DNA of 64,000 nt from PALSA-607 sp963825425. GTDB lineage: Bacteria > Actinomycetota > Actinomycetes > Acidothermales > Acidothermaceae. The notes beneath the pieces are model-generated. The model saw only the letters and a program-made list of their open reading frames with translations. It had not been told where the DNA came from and searched no databases. The stretch covers positions 310,001-374,000 of the forward strand of contig CAWGTF010000011.1 of the NCBI GenBank assembly GCA_963825425.1. Direction: 5' to 3'. Of this stretch, positions 8,480 to 18,994 are shown one piece after another (the stretch's first letter is position 1; every line of letters starts with the position of its first letter). A program made the position numbers and the translations under genes.

Positions 8480-9795
8480 GCCTGCTTGTCGTCGGCCTCT
8501 CGCACCGCAGTGCACCGTTGCCGTTGCTCGAAAGGGCCTCGCTGTCAGTCGAGGCAGCGGGCAAGTTGCTCGATGACGTTGTGGCTGCGCCAGCTGTCGA
8601 TGAGGCAATGTTGCTGTCGACCTGCAACAGGGTCGAACTGTACGCGTCAGTCGACAAGTTCCACGCGGGTGTTGCGGCGCTCTCCGACTTGCTCTCCCGC
8701 CACACCGGGGTCGGGTTCGACGAGCTGTCGCCGCACGTGTACGTGCACTACGAGGAGCGCGCAGCGCAACACCTCTTCGCGGTGACCTCGAGCCTCGACT
8801 CGATGCTGGTTGGCGAACACCAGATTGTCGGCCAGGTCAGGGCGGCATTTCGCACGGCGCGAGATCGCGGTGATGCCGGCAGCGCGCTGCACGAGGTTGT
8901 CGAGCGGGCTTTGCATGCGGCGAAGCGAGTCCACGCGGAGACTGGCATCGATGCTGTCGGGACCACATTGATAGAGGCCGGGCTACGGCTGATAGCAACG
9001 GATGGGTTACCGGGACGTCGGGCCGTCGTGGTCGGGGCCGGCTCGATGGCATCCATCGCGGTGGCCGCGTTGCGCGCGGCCGGTGTCGCCGATCTGGTGG
9101 TTGCCAGCCGCACGATGCTCACCGCGGAGATTCTTGCTGCCCGGGCCGGTGGTCGCGCCGTCGCCATGGACGACCTCGAAGAGGTGATCGCCGCTGCCGA
9201 CGTGGTCCTCACTTGCACCGGTTCCGACAGCCAAGTGCTCTCGGTCGACTTGGTTGAGCGGGCGACGGCGGTGCGTGCCGACCGGCCGCTCTTCATATTG
9301 GACGTGGCGGTTCCTCGCGACGTCGACCCACGTGTGGGCGAACTCGCAGGTGTCGTGTTGTTCGATATCGATGCACTGGCGCCGCTCGTCAACAACGCAG
9401 CAACTGCAGACGATGTCCTTGAGGCACGGCGCATCGTTGACATGGAGCTCGGTGCGTACGTCAGCGCACGTCGCGCATCCGGCGTCGCACCGACCGTGGT
9501 GGCGTTGCGCGACAAGGCCGCCCAGATGGTTTCGGCTGAGTTACACCGCCTCGAGCGCCGCCTGCCGGACCTCGACGACCTCGCTCGGGCTGAGATAGCC
9601 GCAACCATGCAACGCGTAGTCGACAAGGTTCTGCACGCGCCCACGGTGCGAGTCCAGGAGCTTGCGGACACCGCCGGACCGACGTCCTACCCCGAGGCGT
9701 TGCGCCGGCTCTTCGATCTCGATCCGTCCGGACCCGCGGCTCTCGTCGTCCCGGCTCCCACCGACGAAGATAGTGGGACGGGCGGCCAGCAGTGA
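8476..9795 (+). CDS. hemA: Glutamyl-tRNA reductase
   Basis: First committed step of C5 heme synthesis: glutamyl-tRNA(Glu) plus NADPH to glutamate-1-semialdehyde. Intact, 439 aa. Active-site LLSTCNRVELY with the catalytic Cys, GEHQIVGQVR, the Rossmann motif RAVVVGAGSMASIAVAALRAAGVADLVVASRT (split here as NADPH-binding region about residues 178-210), ILDVAVPRDVDP and a C-terminal dimerisation helix. It starts on an ATGA overlap with rex and ends on a GTGA overlap with hemC, so it is in the Rex-controlled operon. Confidence 0.97.
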   Translation: MSLLVVGLSHRSAPLPLLERASLSVEAAGKLLDDVVAAPAVDEAMLLSTCNRVELYASVDKFHAGVAALSDLLSRHTGVGFDELSPHVYVHYEERAAQHLFAVTSSLDSMLVGEHQIVGQVRAAFRTARDRGDAGSALHEVVERALHAAKRVHAETGIDAVGTTLIEAGLRLIATDGLPGRRAVVVGAGSMASIAVAALRAAGVADLVVASRTMLTAEILAARAGGRAVAMDDLEEVIAAADVVLTCTGSDSQVLSVDLVERATAVRADRPLFILDVAVPRDVDPRVGELAGVVLFDIDALAPLVNNAATADDVLEARRIVDMELGAYVSARRASGVAPTVVALRDKAAQMVSAELHRLERRLPDLDDLARAEIAATMQRVVDKVLHAPTVRVQELADTAGPTSYPEALRRLFDLDPSGPAALVVPAPTDEDSGTGGQQ

Positions 9796-10754
9796 GCCCG
9801 ATCTCCGCACCCGCCGCCAGACCGACCGCCGTTCTTCGACTTGGTACGCGGCGCAGCGTTCTCGCGATGGCTCAGGCGGCCCTAGTTGCCGAAGCGCTTC
9901 GAGCAGGCGGGTCCACCGTCGAACTCGTGGGCGTGACGACTGAAGGTGATCGCACGACCGGCCCGCTTACCGAGTCCGGCGGTACCGGAGTCTTTGTCAC
10001 GCAGCTGCGCGCCCGCCTGCTCGACGGCAGCGTCGATATCGTCGTGCACTCGCTCAAGGATCTCCCGACGCAGGCCGCGGCTGCTCTCGAGGTTGCAGCC
10101 GTCCCGCTGCGAGCAGATGCCCGCGATGCCCTCGTGGCCAGGGATGGGCTCACCCTTTCCCACTTGCCGGCTGGCGCATCGGTCGGCACCGGCTCGCCAC
10201 GCCGTGCCGCGCAACTGCTCGCCGTCCGGCCGGATCTCACGATCGCGCCCTTGCGAGGCAACGTCGACACGCGGGTCAGCCGGGTCGGCCGAGCTGGCCC
10301 GGGCGCGCTCGACGCGATTGTGGTCGCCGCCGCTGGCCTTGCTCGGCTTGGTCGCCTTGACGAGGCGACCCAATTGCTCGGCCCCGACGTCATGCTCCCC
10401 GCGCCCGGCCAAGGTGCGCTCGCGATCGAATGCAGGGCCGCCGACGCTGAGCCGGGCGGGCGGCTTCGTGCCGTGCTCGCGCCGCTCGACGACCCCTCGA
10501 GCCGAGCGGCCGTCGTTGCCGAGCGCGCCGTGCTCGCTGGCCTCGAGGCGGGATGTACCGCCCCTGTCGGGGCATTTGCCGAGGTTGACGGGGCTCTCAA
10601 TTTGCATCTGGTCGCCGTGGTCGTCAGCGTGGACGGCGTCACCGCGATCCGAGGCTCTGCGCAGGGGGCGGCGAACGACGCGGAAGGGATTGGACGCCGG
10701 TTGGCTGCCGATCTCCTCGCGCGCGGCGCCGGCGCACTGATGGGGATCACCTGA
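9792..10754 (+). CDS. hemC: Hydroxymethylbilane synthase (porphobilinogen deaminase)
   Basis: Joins four porphobilinogens into hydroxymethylbilane. Intact 320 aa. Motifs: LRLGTRRSVLAMAQAALVA, TTEGDR, VHSLKDLPT, GTGSPRRAAQLLAVRPDL, PLRGNVDTRVSRV, ALAIECR and the dipyrromethane-cofactor cysteine in LAGLEAGCTAPVGAFA. The start GTG overlaps the hemA stop; 52 bases separate its stop from the hemD start. Confidence 0.97.
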   Translation: MSPISAPAARPTAVLRLGTRRSVLAMAQAALVAEALRAGGSTVELVGVTTEGDRTTGPLTESGGTGVFVTQLRARLLDGSVDIVVHSLKDLPTQAAAALEVAAVPLRADARDALVARDGLTLSHLPAGASVGTGSPRRAAQLLAVRPDLTIAPLRGNVDTRVSRVGRAGPGALDAIVVAAAGLARLGRLDEATQLLGPDVMLPAPGQGALAIECRAADAEPGGRLRAVLAPLDDPSSRAAVVAERAVLAGLEAGCTAPVGAFAEVDGALNLHLVAVVVSVDGVTAIRGSAQGAANDAEGIGRRLAADLLARGAGALMGIT

Positions 10755-10806
10755 TGAGCACTCATACCAAATGCACGTCACGCGTACCCGACAGAACAGG
10801 ACGACG

Positions 10807-12471
10807 ATGAGTCCAACGCCCAAGAACACGGGCACCGCAGCCACGCCGCAGGCCAGTGCTGCCGCACCGAAGCATCAGCGAGCTGCCGCCAGACACCTCG
10901 GCACTGTCGCATTCGTCGGCGCTGGCCCAGGTGACCCCGGCCTGCTGACCTTGCGCGCCGTTGACTTGCTCGCGCGCGCTGACGTCGTGATCGCGGACGA
11001 GCCGCTGTCAGCTGATCTGACCAGGCACTGTCGCGCCGACGTCGTGATCGTCGATCTGTCGGCCGACGATCGGTCGCAGGCCATCGCGGACCGCACGAAG
11101 GCGATCGTCGACGCGACCAAGGGCGGCAAGAGCGTCGTGCGGTTACTCACCGGCGATCCGCTGTTCGACGGTGATGGCGCGGAAGAGGCAGCCGCATGTA
11201 CGAAGGCCAAGCTTGGCGTCGAAGTTGTTCCCGGCGTGTCCGTGGCAGCAGCGGTACCGACGTACGCCGGTATCGCGCTTGTCGACTCAAAGCACCGCGA
11301 GGTGCGCGTCATCGACGCACGCCCGTCGGCGTCCGGTCCTGATTGGGCTGCCGCCGCCATCGGTCAGTCGACGATCGTCGCGCTGCGGGTCGAATCGCCC
11401 GCGACCGTGGCGGACGCGCTGATGCGGGGCGGGCGGCCGACCGATACCGCTGTGGCCGCGACCCGAGCCGGCACCACGACTGACCAGCACACCGTCGTCT
11501 CGACGTTGGGTGCGCTCGCCGCCGACGTCAAGGCCGCCGGCCTTGCGGGTCCTGTCGTGCTGGTCATCGGCGACGTCGTGAAGAGCCGCAATGCGTTGTC
11601 GTGGTTCGAGACGAAGGCGCTCTTCGGTTGGCGCGTCTTGGTCCCGCGCACAAAGGAGCAGGCGGGCGAGCTGTCCGACCGGCTGCGGGTCTACGGCGCG
11701 GTGCCGGCAGAGGTGCCGACGATCGCGGTCGAGCCACCGCGCACTCCGCAGCAAATGGAGCGCGCCGTTCGCGGACTGGTGACCGGTCGCTACGAATGGA
11801 TCGCCTTCACGTCCGTCAACGCTGTCCGTGCAGTGCGGGAGAAGTTCGAGGAGTACGGCCTCGACGCGCGCGCGTTCTCTGGCATCAAGGTCGCAGCGGT
11901 CGGCGAGCAGACGGCAGAGGCGCTGCAAGCGTTCGGTGTCAAGCCCGATCTGGTGCCCGCAGGTGAGCAGTCGGCGGCTGGTCTGCTCGAAGATTTCCCG
12001 CCGTACGACGACGTTCTCGATCCGATCAACCGGGTGTTCCTCCCGCGTGCCGACATCGCGACCGAGACGCTCGTCGCGGGCCTCGTCGAGCTGGGCTGGG
12101 AAGTCGACGACGTCACTGCCTACCGGACGGTCCGGGCAGCGCCGCCGCCGGCGGCTACTCGCGAGGCCATCAAGACCGGCGGATTCGACGCGGTCGTCTT
12201 CACGTCGTCGTCGACTGTTCGCAACCTCGTCGGAATCGCCGGCAAGCCGCACGCGACGACGGTGATCGCGTGCATCGGACCGCAGACCGCCAAAACCGCC
12301 GAAGAGCACGGGTTGCGAGTGGACGTTCTGGCCGAGAACCCTTCGGTGGAGTGCCTTGCCGATGCGCTCGCTGCCTACGGGCTGGCGCAGCGACTGGCTG
12401 CGGAAGCCAGCGGTGAGTGGACGGGCAAGCCCGGACGCCCGCGCGCGAGCTCGCGACGCAAGGCTCGGTAG
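10807..12471 (+). CDS. hemD: Uroporphyrinogen-III synthase fused to a degenerate SUMT-like domain
   Basis: About 554 aa. Residues about 30-255 resemble uroporphyrinogen-III methyltransferase (VAFVGAGPGDPGLLTLRAVDLLA), but the usual GDPxxFGRGxEE segment is replaced by GDPLFDGDGAEEAAAC, so methylation is doubtful. Residues about 275-520 are uroporphyrinogen-III synthase: GWRVLVPRTKEQAGELSDRL, WIAFTSVNAVRAV, KVAAVGEQTAEAL, FLPRADIATETL and VVFTSSSTVRNLVG. This architecture is standard in actinomycete hem operons. The ATG at 10807 is preferred (AGGACG upstream) over the ATG at 10771. Confidence 0.93.
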   Translation: MSPTPKNTGTAATPQASAAAPKHQRAAARHLGTVAFVGAGPGDPGLLTLRAVDLLARADVVIADEPLSADLTRHCRADVVIVDLSADDRSQAIADRTKAIVDATKGGKSVVRLLTGDPLFDGDGAEEAAACTKAKLGVEVVPGVSVAAAVPTYAGIALVDSKHREVRVIDARPSASGPDWAAAAIGQSTIVALRVESPATVADALMRGGRPTDTAVAATRAGTTTDQHTVVSTLGALAADVKAAGLAGPVVLVIGDVVKSRNALSWFETKALFGWRVLVPRTKEQAGELSDRLRVYGAVPAEVPTIAVEPPRTPQQMERAVRGLVTGRYEWIAFTSVNAVRAVREKFEEYGLDARAFSGIKVAAVGEQTAEALQAFGVKPDLVPAGEQSAAGLLEDFPPYDDVLDPINRVFLPRADIATETLVAGLVELGWEVDDVTAYRTVRAAPPPAATREAIKTGGFDAVVFTSSSTVRNLVGIAGKPHATTVIACIGPQTAKTAEEHGLRVDVLAENPSVECLADALAAYGLAQRLAAEASGEWTGKPGRPRASSRRKAR

Positions 12472-12477
12472 TAACAG

Positions 12478-13477
12478 GTGTCGGGTCTGGTGTCGAGGCC
12501 GCGCCGGTTGCGTCGCACCCCCGCGTTACGCCGACTCGTCGCGCAGACGCGGCTGTCGGCGTCCGACCTTGTCTTGCCCTTGTTCGTCAAAGAAGACATC
12601 AGTGAGCCTGCACCGATCGCGTCGATGCCAGGCGTCGTGCAGCACACCCGCGATTCGTTGCGCAAGGCCGCCGTCGAAGCAGTCGCCGACGGTGTGGGCG
12701 GGCTGATCCTGTTCGGTATTCCGGCGCACAAGGACGCTCGTGGTTCGGGTGCCGATGATCCGTCGGGCATCGTGCAACTGGCGCTGCGCGATCTCGTCAG
12801 CGAGGTTGGCGACGCGACCGTACTGATGGCCGATCTATGCCTCGACGAGTACACCGACCACGGGCACTGCGGCATCGTGGTCGAGTCAGCAGCCGGGGAG
12901 CACACGATCGACAACGATGCGACTCTTGCCCGCTACGCGTCGATCGCCGTCGCGCAGGCGAATGCCGGTGCACATGTCGTCGCACCGAGCGGCATGATGG
13001 ACGGACAGGTCGCCGCGATCCGCGCGGGCCTCGACGCCGCCGGGTTTGCTCGCGGTCGCGATCCTTGCGTACGCGGCGAAATACGCGTCCGCCTTGTACG
13101 GACCGTTCCGAGACGCTGCCGAGTGTGCGCCGCGGTTCGGCGATCGCCGCACCTACCAGCAAGACGTTGCGAACAGCGATGAGGCATTGCGCGAGGTTGC
13201 GCTCGATATCGCCGAGGGCGCTGACATGGTCATGGTGAAGCCGGCGATGGCGTATCTCGATGTTGTCCGACGGGTGCGCGACATGGTCGACGTTCCGGTC
13301 GCGGCCTACCAGGTCAGCGGCGAGTACGCCATGGTCGAGGCAGCCGCCGCGAATGGTTGGCTCGATCGCGAGAGGGTGATCCTTGAGTCGCTCACGTCGA
13401 TCCGTCGGGCGGGCGCCGACATCGTGCTGACGTACTGGGCCGCGGAGGTCGCCAGGTTGCTCCGCGATCCGCAGTGA
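12478..13477 (+). CDS. hemB: Delta-aminolevulinic acid dehydratase (frameshifted)
   Basis: Condenses two ALA to porphobilinogen. RPRRLRRTPALRRLVAQTRL and LVLPLFVKE at the N-terminus, LILFGIPAHKDARGS, the metal/allosteric loop DLCLDEYTDHGHCGI, VAPSGMMDGQVAAIR, then after a net +1 shift near 13050 the Schiff-base region YAAKYASALYGPFRDA, the active lysine in MVMVKPAMAYLD, and VSGEYAMVEAAAANGWLD. Combined about 332 aa, normal length. It follows hemD by six bases. The stop lies inside the first copy of a 17-bp tandem repeat. Confidence 0.94.
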
Positions 13478-13521
13478 ACGCCGAACTGCAGTGAACGCCG
13501 AACTGCAGTGAACGCCGAACC
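13471..13521. repeat. Three tandem 17-bp repeats across the hemB stop
   Basis: GCAGTGAACGCCGAACT occurs at 13471-13487 and 13488-13504, with a third copy at 13505-13521 differing only in the last base. The first copy contains the hemB stop codon. The array ends just before the HAD gene start at 13525, so copy number would change the intercistronic distance without altering either protein. Confidence 0.9.
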
Positions 13522-13524
13522 GGC

Positions 13525-14199
13525 ATGACGGCTGCGCCGCAAGCGGTCTTGCTCGATGCGGGGGGCGTACTCCTGCTGCCGAACCCCTGGGTGGTGTGCG
13601 CGGTGCTGCGCGCAGCCGGCGGCGCCCTGGATCCGGATGCGGTGCCGCGTGCGCATTACGCAGGCGTGGCCGCCATGGACGCACGCAAGACGACCGACTG
13701 GAGCTACTACCACCGGGTGTTCGTGCGGTTCGCTGGCGTGCCAGTTGGCCGAATCGATGATGCCATCGCTGGTTTGGCTGCACTCTTTCGGTCGCCCGTG
13801 CCCACCACCTGGAACGTGGTGCCGACCGGCGTTGTCGAACAGCTGCGTGACCTCGCAACGACGGGCGTCGCGATTGCCGTGGTGTCGAACGCCGACGGTT
13901 TGGTCGAGTCGACCCTGCGGCGCTGCGAGATTCCGTTCGACGTCGTCATTGACTCGACGATTGTCGGGTTCGCGAAGCCGCAGCCTGAGATCTTCGCGCT
14001 CGCACTCGAGAAGCTCAATGTGAATGCCTGTGACGCCGTGCATGTCGGTGACATGGCGTCGGCGGACGTCGACGGTGCGCACGCTGCCGGGATCCGCGCG
14101 TTGCACCTCGACCCGTTCGGAGATTGCCCATATCCGGTCGATCATCACGAGCACGTGCGAACGCTCGCTGACGTGGTCGCTATCGCGGCTGGTCAGTAG
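13525..14199 (+). CDS. HAD-family hydrolase
   Basis: 224 aa. Motif I VLLDAGGVLLLPN (nucleophile Asp; the second Asp is replaced by Gly-Gly, as in some HAD members), cap helices about 20-95, motif II VVSNADG, motif III Lys in GFAKPQPEIF, motif IV VHVGDMASADVDGAHAAGI. This is the subfamily-I HAD phosphatase layout. The substrate cannot be read. It is the last plus-strand gene before a bidirectional terminator and may be co-transcribed with hemB. Confidence 0.85.
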   Translation: MTAAPQAVLLDAGGVLLLPNPWVVCAVLRAAGGALDPDAVPRAHYAGVAAMDARKTTDWSYYHRVFVRFAGVPVGRIDDAIAGLAALFRSPVPTTWNVVPTGVVEQLRDLATTGVAIAVVSNADGLVESTLRRCEIPFDVVIDSTIVGFAKPQPEIFALALEKLNVNACDAVHVGDMASADVDGAHAAGIRALHLDPFGDCPYPVDHHEHVRTLADVVAIAAGQ

Positions 14200-14207
14200 C
14201 AACAGCA

Positions 14208-14250
14208 ACGGCGTCCGAGCCTTAGGTTCCCCCCCAGGCTCGAACGCCGT
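14208..14250. terminator. Hairpin between convergent HAD and PKD-protein genes
   Basis: ACGGCGT-C-CGAGCCT (14208-14222) pairs with AGGCTCG-A-ACGCCGT (14236-14250): two 7-bp stems around a single mismatch, with a 13-base loop holding seven Cs. Its place between converging genes fits a bidirectional terminator. Confidence 0.7.
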
Positions 14251-14289
14251 CGACCTCGATGCTTCAGCGCCAGGTTGCCGCTGCTGCCG

Positions 14290-17200
14290 CTAGGGCTGGA
14301 GCGGTCCTGCGCTGAAGCTGCTGAATTTGACGGTGGTTGGTGCGTTGGTGGTGCTGCCGGATAGGTAGGTGGTCAGGCCGACCGCGCCGGCTGCTTGGAG
14401 GCCGGCGGTGGAGTCGGTGGTGGAGATGGTCCAGGTGGCAGGTTCTGGTGAGGCTGCTGCCCAGACCTTGACCTTGAGCGTGGTGGGGCTGGTTCCGCTG
14501 ACTTGGAACCGGACGTTGATCAAGGTGCCGGGGGTGAAGCTGACCCCGGACAAGGTGACCTCGGAGCCGATCGCGGTTGCGGTTGTCGAGCCGGCGTATT
14601 TGGTCAGTTCGACGGCGACGCCACCTGTTGGGGTGAGCCGGATTCTGGCGTCGTATTCGTTGTTGGTGCTGACCCGGCGGCCGTCGACGTAGACGTAGAC
14701 GCCGGCGGTGCCGGTGGACACGTTGGTGTCGGTGAAGGTGGTGTCGGTCTCGGTGGTGGTCTGGGAGACGCTGGCCAGGTAGGCGCTGTCTTGGATGGAT
14801 GGTGAGGGCATCAGGAACGAGGCCGCGCCGGGTGCCACCGACAGGTTGGCGGCGACGCCGCCGACTCTGGTCCACGCGCCGCCGAGGTCAGCGGTGCCCA
14901 GCCCACCGGTCACGGTGCGGTTGAACGTGTCGGTCGCGAACAGCGTGACGACGCCACTGGACGGCGAGATGCTGCGTGCTGGTCGGTGTTGGTGTCGGAC
15001 TGGTCGTCGGTCACCGTCAACGAGACGGTGTAGGTGCCGCCGCGCGGCGTAGACGTGGGTCGGGCTTTCGACCGTGGACACGGCGGTGCCGTCACCGAAG
15101 TTCCAGCTCCAACCGTTGATGGTGCCGCCGGTGTCGGTGGAGGTATCGGTGAACGCGCACGACAGCAGCGTGCAGTTCGTGGTGAACGCGGCCACCGGAG
15201 TGCTCGGCGGCGGTGGCCCGGTCGGGCGCCACGGGGTGGCTGATCGTCGCGGTGTCGGTCAGGTTGTCGGTCACCGTGAGCTTCACGGTGTAGCCGCTGC
15301 CCGCCGACGCGTACACGTGGGTCGGGTTCTGGACGGTCGAGACCGCGGTGCCGTCACCGAAGTTCCAACTCCAGCCGGTGATCGTGCCACCGGTGTCGGT
15401 GGACGCATCGGTGAACGCGCACGACAGCGCGGTGCAGTTCGACGTGAACACAGCCACCGGCGTGCTGGGCGGCGGTGTCCCTACTGGCGACACACTGTGG
15501 GTTATGGAATTGCTCGCGAACGTGCTGTCGGTCACCGTCAAGGTGACGGTGTAGGTGCCCCCGGTGGCGTAGACGTGGGTCGGGAGCTGCACCCGTCCCG
15601 GTGGTGCCGTCACCGAAGTTCCAGCTGTAGCCCGTGATGGCGACGCCGCCGGCGTCCGTCGATACCGTTCCGTTGAACGCGCAGGACAGGGCGGTGCAGT
15701 TCGACGTGAACGCAGCGTGCGGAGTGCCTGTCGAGCCGGGGAACAGGAAGGTGCTGACGGTGCTGACCGACGACGTGTTGTCGGTCACCTTTAGTGACGG
15801 CACGTAGAAGCTCGCCGCGGCGTACACGTGGGTTACGGTCGGGCTGGCGCCGGTCACGACCGGGCTGCCGTCACCGAAGTTCCAGCTGTACGTCGTGATC
15901 GTGCCACCGGTGTCGGTCGAGGTCGACCCGTCGAACGCGCACGACAAGCCGGTGCAGTTGGCCGTAAAGGCGGCGACCGGATTGCCGGTCCCGAAGTTCG
16001 GCGACACGTTGTGATTCACGACGTCGGTCGAGGCCGTGTTGTCGGTGATCGTCAACGTCACGGTGTAGGTGGCCGCAGTCGGGTAGACGTGCGTCGGGGT
16101 CGCCGTGCCGGTCACGACCGCGCTGCCGTCACCGAAGTTCCAGCTGTAGCCGGTGATGGTGCCACCGGTGTCGGTCGACGTCGATGCGTCGAACGCGCAC
16201 GACTCGGCCGTGCAGGTCGACGTGAACCTTCGCGATCGGCGCTGATGCTCCCACCGCACCGCCGTTGTAGTGCGACAGCACGGTGGCTGCCGCCAACGCA
16301 GTCGGGTAGACCGCGACATCGGCGATCGATCCGGCCAGGTAGCCGTTCGCCGGTGCTGGACGGCCAACCAGTCGAGAGCGTCGCCGCCCACCCGCCAGTT
16401 GCCGTAGTAGCACAGACGTGTCGACCATCGTCGGGTCGCTGGCGACCTGAACGCCGTCGACGTAGAGCGTGGCTCCGCCGGCGCCGAGGGTACCGACGAC
16501 GTAGTGCCAGCTGCCGTCGTTGTAGGCGGTCGGGCTGGCGATCGTCGATTTCAGACCGGCGTTGGTCGGACCGTTGTTGTAGGCGCCGAAGTCGCAGGTC
16601 GCCGTGGTGTCGAAGTACAGCACGCGATCCTCGATCTGGCTGTCGTTCGTCTGCCAGAGCCCGTCACCGGCGATCATGCCGCCCGTGGTCGACGTGGTCT
16701 TCACCCATGCCTCGACGCTGTACGTCGCCAGCGGCGGTAGCGGTGGCAAGCGAGCCCGAGGTGCTGGTCGAGTACGTCGGCGGCGACTACGGTCGCTGGC
16801 GGAACGAACGTACGCGGGAATGCGTCGGGTCGCCCTGGAAGGAGACCGCGGTGCTGCCCGCGTGCGGGCCGGCGACTCCGAAGGTGCCGTGGGCACCCAT
16901 CGTGAGGTCTGCGCCACCGGCGTAGTCGTAGGCGAGTGCACTGCCCGCCGGCTCGGACAGCGGCCAGAACGCGACCGGACCGCTCGCGAGGACGCTCGCC
17001 GTGTACGGGTCAACCGTCGTCGAACTGATCGTCACGCTGGTTGCCGCGGACAGAACGGTGTTGCCGAACGGATCGGTGACCCGCACCTTGTAGCTGTGGC
17101 GTCGAGCCTGGCGTCAGGTTCTTGTCGACGTACGACAGCGCAGGACGGTTGTAGAACGTGGAGTTCACCGTCGTCGTGTAGATCGGTGTCGTGCTGCTGT

Positions 17201-18747
17201 CGCGCGTGACGGCGTAGGTGAGCGTGGTGTTGTCCTGATCGGACGCCGCCTCCCACCCGATGCGCGCGGTGCCCGACGACTGCGAGACGACGGTGGGCGC
17301 CAGCTCAGACCGGTCGGGCCCGACCTTGTTCGACGCGATCGAGGAGATCGCGAACCGCACGAGGCCCTGCTGCTTGGTGCCGTTGACGGTCGGGAACTCG
17401 CCACCGTAGGAGATGTACTTGGAGTTGCCGGAGACCGACCATGCCGCTTGGCTACTGCCCGGTGTAGGTGCCTTCAGCAAACGTCGGGTACCAGTTGAGC
17501 TGGGTGCCCGAGGGCTGGCCACCAAAGTTGTAGTAGGTCGGTCCGCCAGCCGACGGTGAAGATGGCCGGGTGCAGCGTGCCGGTCGGGTAGGTCGTCTCG
17601 GCCTCGCCGAAGTGGTGCAGCGCTGGATCGGCTCCGGAGTGGTCTGCGAGAACGCGCCGATGTCGGAGCACTCGTGCTCGTGGCTGGCGCTGTACAGCAC
17701 CTGACCGATCGGGAAGGTGGCGTAGCTGTCGCCGTGGCAGCTGTTCATCCAGTTGATGGCGCCGGTGTTGGGATTCACGGCGAACCGGCCCTCGAAGTTG
17801 CCGCCGTACGTGTAGTAGTAGCCGGTCGCCGTAGACCTGGGTCGCGTCAGCGGTCAGGCTGGTGACGTTCGACGTGGCGCCGTAGTCGGCGATCGGGTTG
17901 CTGGCCGCCCACGGCTCGTCGGCGCCGGTGGTCGCGTCAACTGCGCCAAGACCCGGTGCGTGCGTCGGCGTCGATGTGGTCGAACTGGCCCGCCACGACG
18001 ACGCGCGAGCCGATCTGGCGCCAGCACCATGGCGGTGACGGTGGCGGTGGCTGTCGAGTTCGTCGGGCTCACGCTCGCGCTGGTCGACGGGTTCCACGAC
18101 AGCAAGGCGCCGGCGGACGAAAATGCTGCCAAGTGCTGGTGCGAGACGCCGTTGGCGGTGGTGAACGAACCGCCGACGTACACGGTGGAGTTGTTCGCGG
18201 TGACCGCCTTCGTGCTGCCGTTCAGGTTCCCGGTGAAGGTGGAGATCAGCGCGCCGGTCGCGGTGGAGAAGGCGGCGATGTGGTTGTGGGTCGCGTTGTC
18301 GACCTTGGTGAAGTCACCGACGACGTACACCGTCGAGCCGTTGGGGGACGCGGCGATGGCCAGGCCCTGAGCGTTAAGGCTGTGGTTGAACGACGTGATC
18401 AGGTTGCCGGTGGTGATGTCGTAGGCGAGCAGGTTGCTTCGGGTCACCGACCCGGCGCCACCAACCGCGACTCCGGAGGGGCGGGCCTGGCTGAAGCTGC
18501 CGGTCACGTAGACGGTGTTACCGACGGTCACCTGCGCCCACGCCACCCCGTTGATCTGCTCGGTGGGTAGGACGTCGGCGCTGACGGTCGCGGGCAGCCC
18601 GCCGACCGGCGCCGTGTCGGCGCTCGCGTGGCGCGATACCGCAGACGTCGTGGCAAGTGTCCCCACCGCAAGGATGGAGGCCGCGGTGATCGCGATTCCC
18701 CGAAGCGATACGCGCGATGACAGCTGACCCGAAATGTGCTTCCCCAC
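14290..18747 (-). CDS. Large secreted propeller/FnIII/LamG/5xPKD protein (several frameshifts)
   Basis: About 1,480 aa, read right to left from a GTG at 18745-18747 preceded by GAGGGGGA. Signal peptide about residues 15-45. A beta-propeller-like repeat region follows (TVGNTVYVTGSFSQARPSG, STVYVVGDFTKVDN, STVYVGGSFTTANGVSHQH). Then comes an FnIII-like domain (APTVVSQSSGTARIGWEAAS), a LamG/concanavalin domain (VAFWPLSEPAGS, YSVEAWVKTT, ATLYVDGVQVASD), five PKD domains with YSWNFGDG or WSWNFGDG at about 16130, 15870, 15610, 15355 and 15095, and a C-terminal jelly-roll-like domain (FNRTVTGGLGTADLGGAWT). At least six frame changes break it. Likely an extracellular carbohydrate- or surface-binding protein, with no catalytic motif seen. 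Confidence 0.8.
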
Positions 18748-18994
18748 CGAAGATCCCCCTCAACCAGTTGAGCGGCTCTGCGCTCCAAGCGGTTAGCGTG
18801 GGCCATTGGCGCGGTCGCTGTATGCCGTTTGCACAAAATTGATCAGCAGGTCCACCCGAATGGCCGACCCCACAATTACAGTCAGTAATCGGACTCACAT
18901 GTTTGGGTAGCCAAAGGCAGGTTTGGCGCCAGCTCGGGTCGTTGCGCAGGCCGCACTTGGGAGGCTCGCAGGGCTGCCTGGGAGACTCGCCGGT
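18748..18994. promoter_or_regulatory. Divergent promoter region between the PKD-protein gene and hemL
   Basis: Both flanking genes start away from this 247-bp stretch, so it should hold both promoters. It is locally AT-richer (18830-18900). I see no gene, no clear -35/-10 pair and no Rex-like site. Confidence 0.4.

Noticed and set aside
15080..16150. Regular repeats every ~260 bp considered as a CRISPR-like or satellite array
   Set aside because: The repeats encode PKD domains in frame on the minus strand, and the spacing is a domain length, not a short repeat-spacer pattern.
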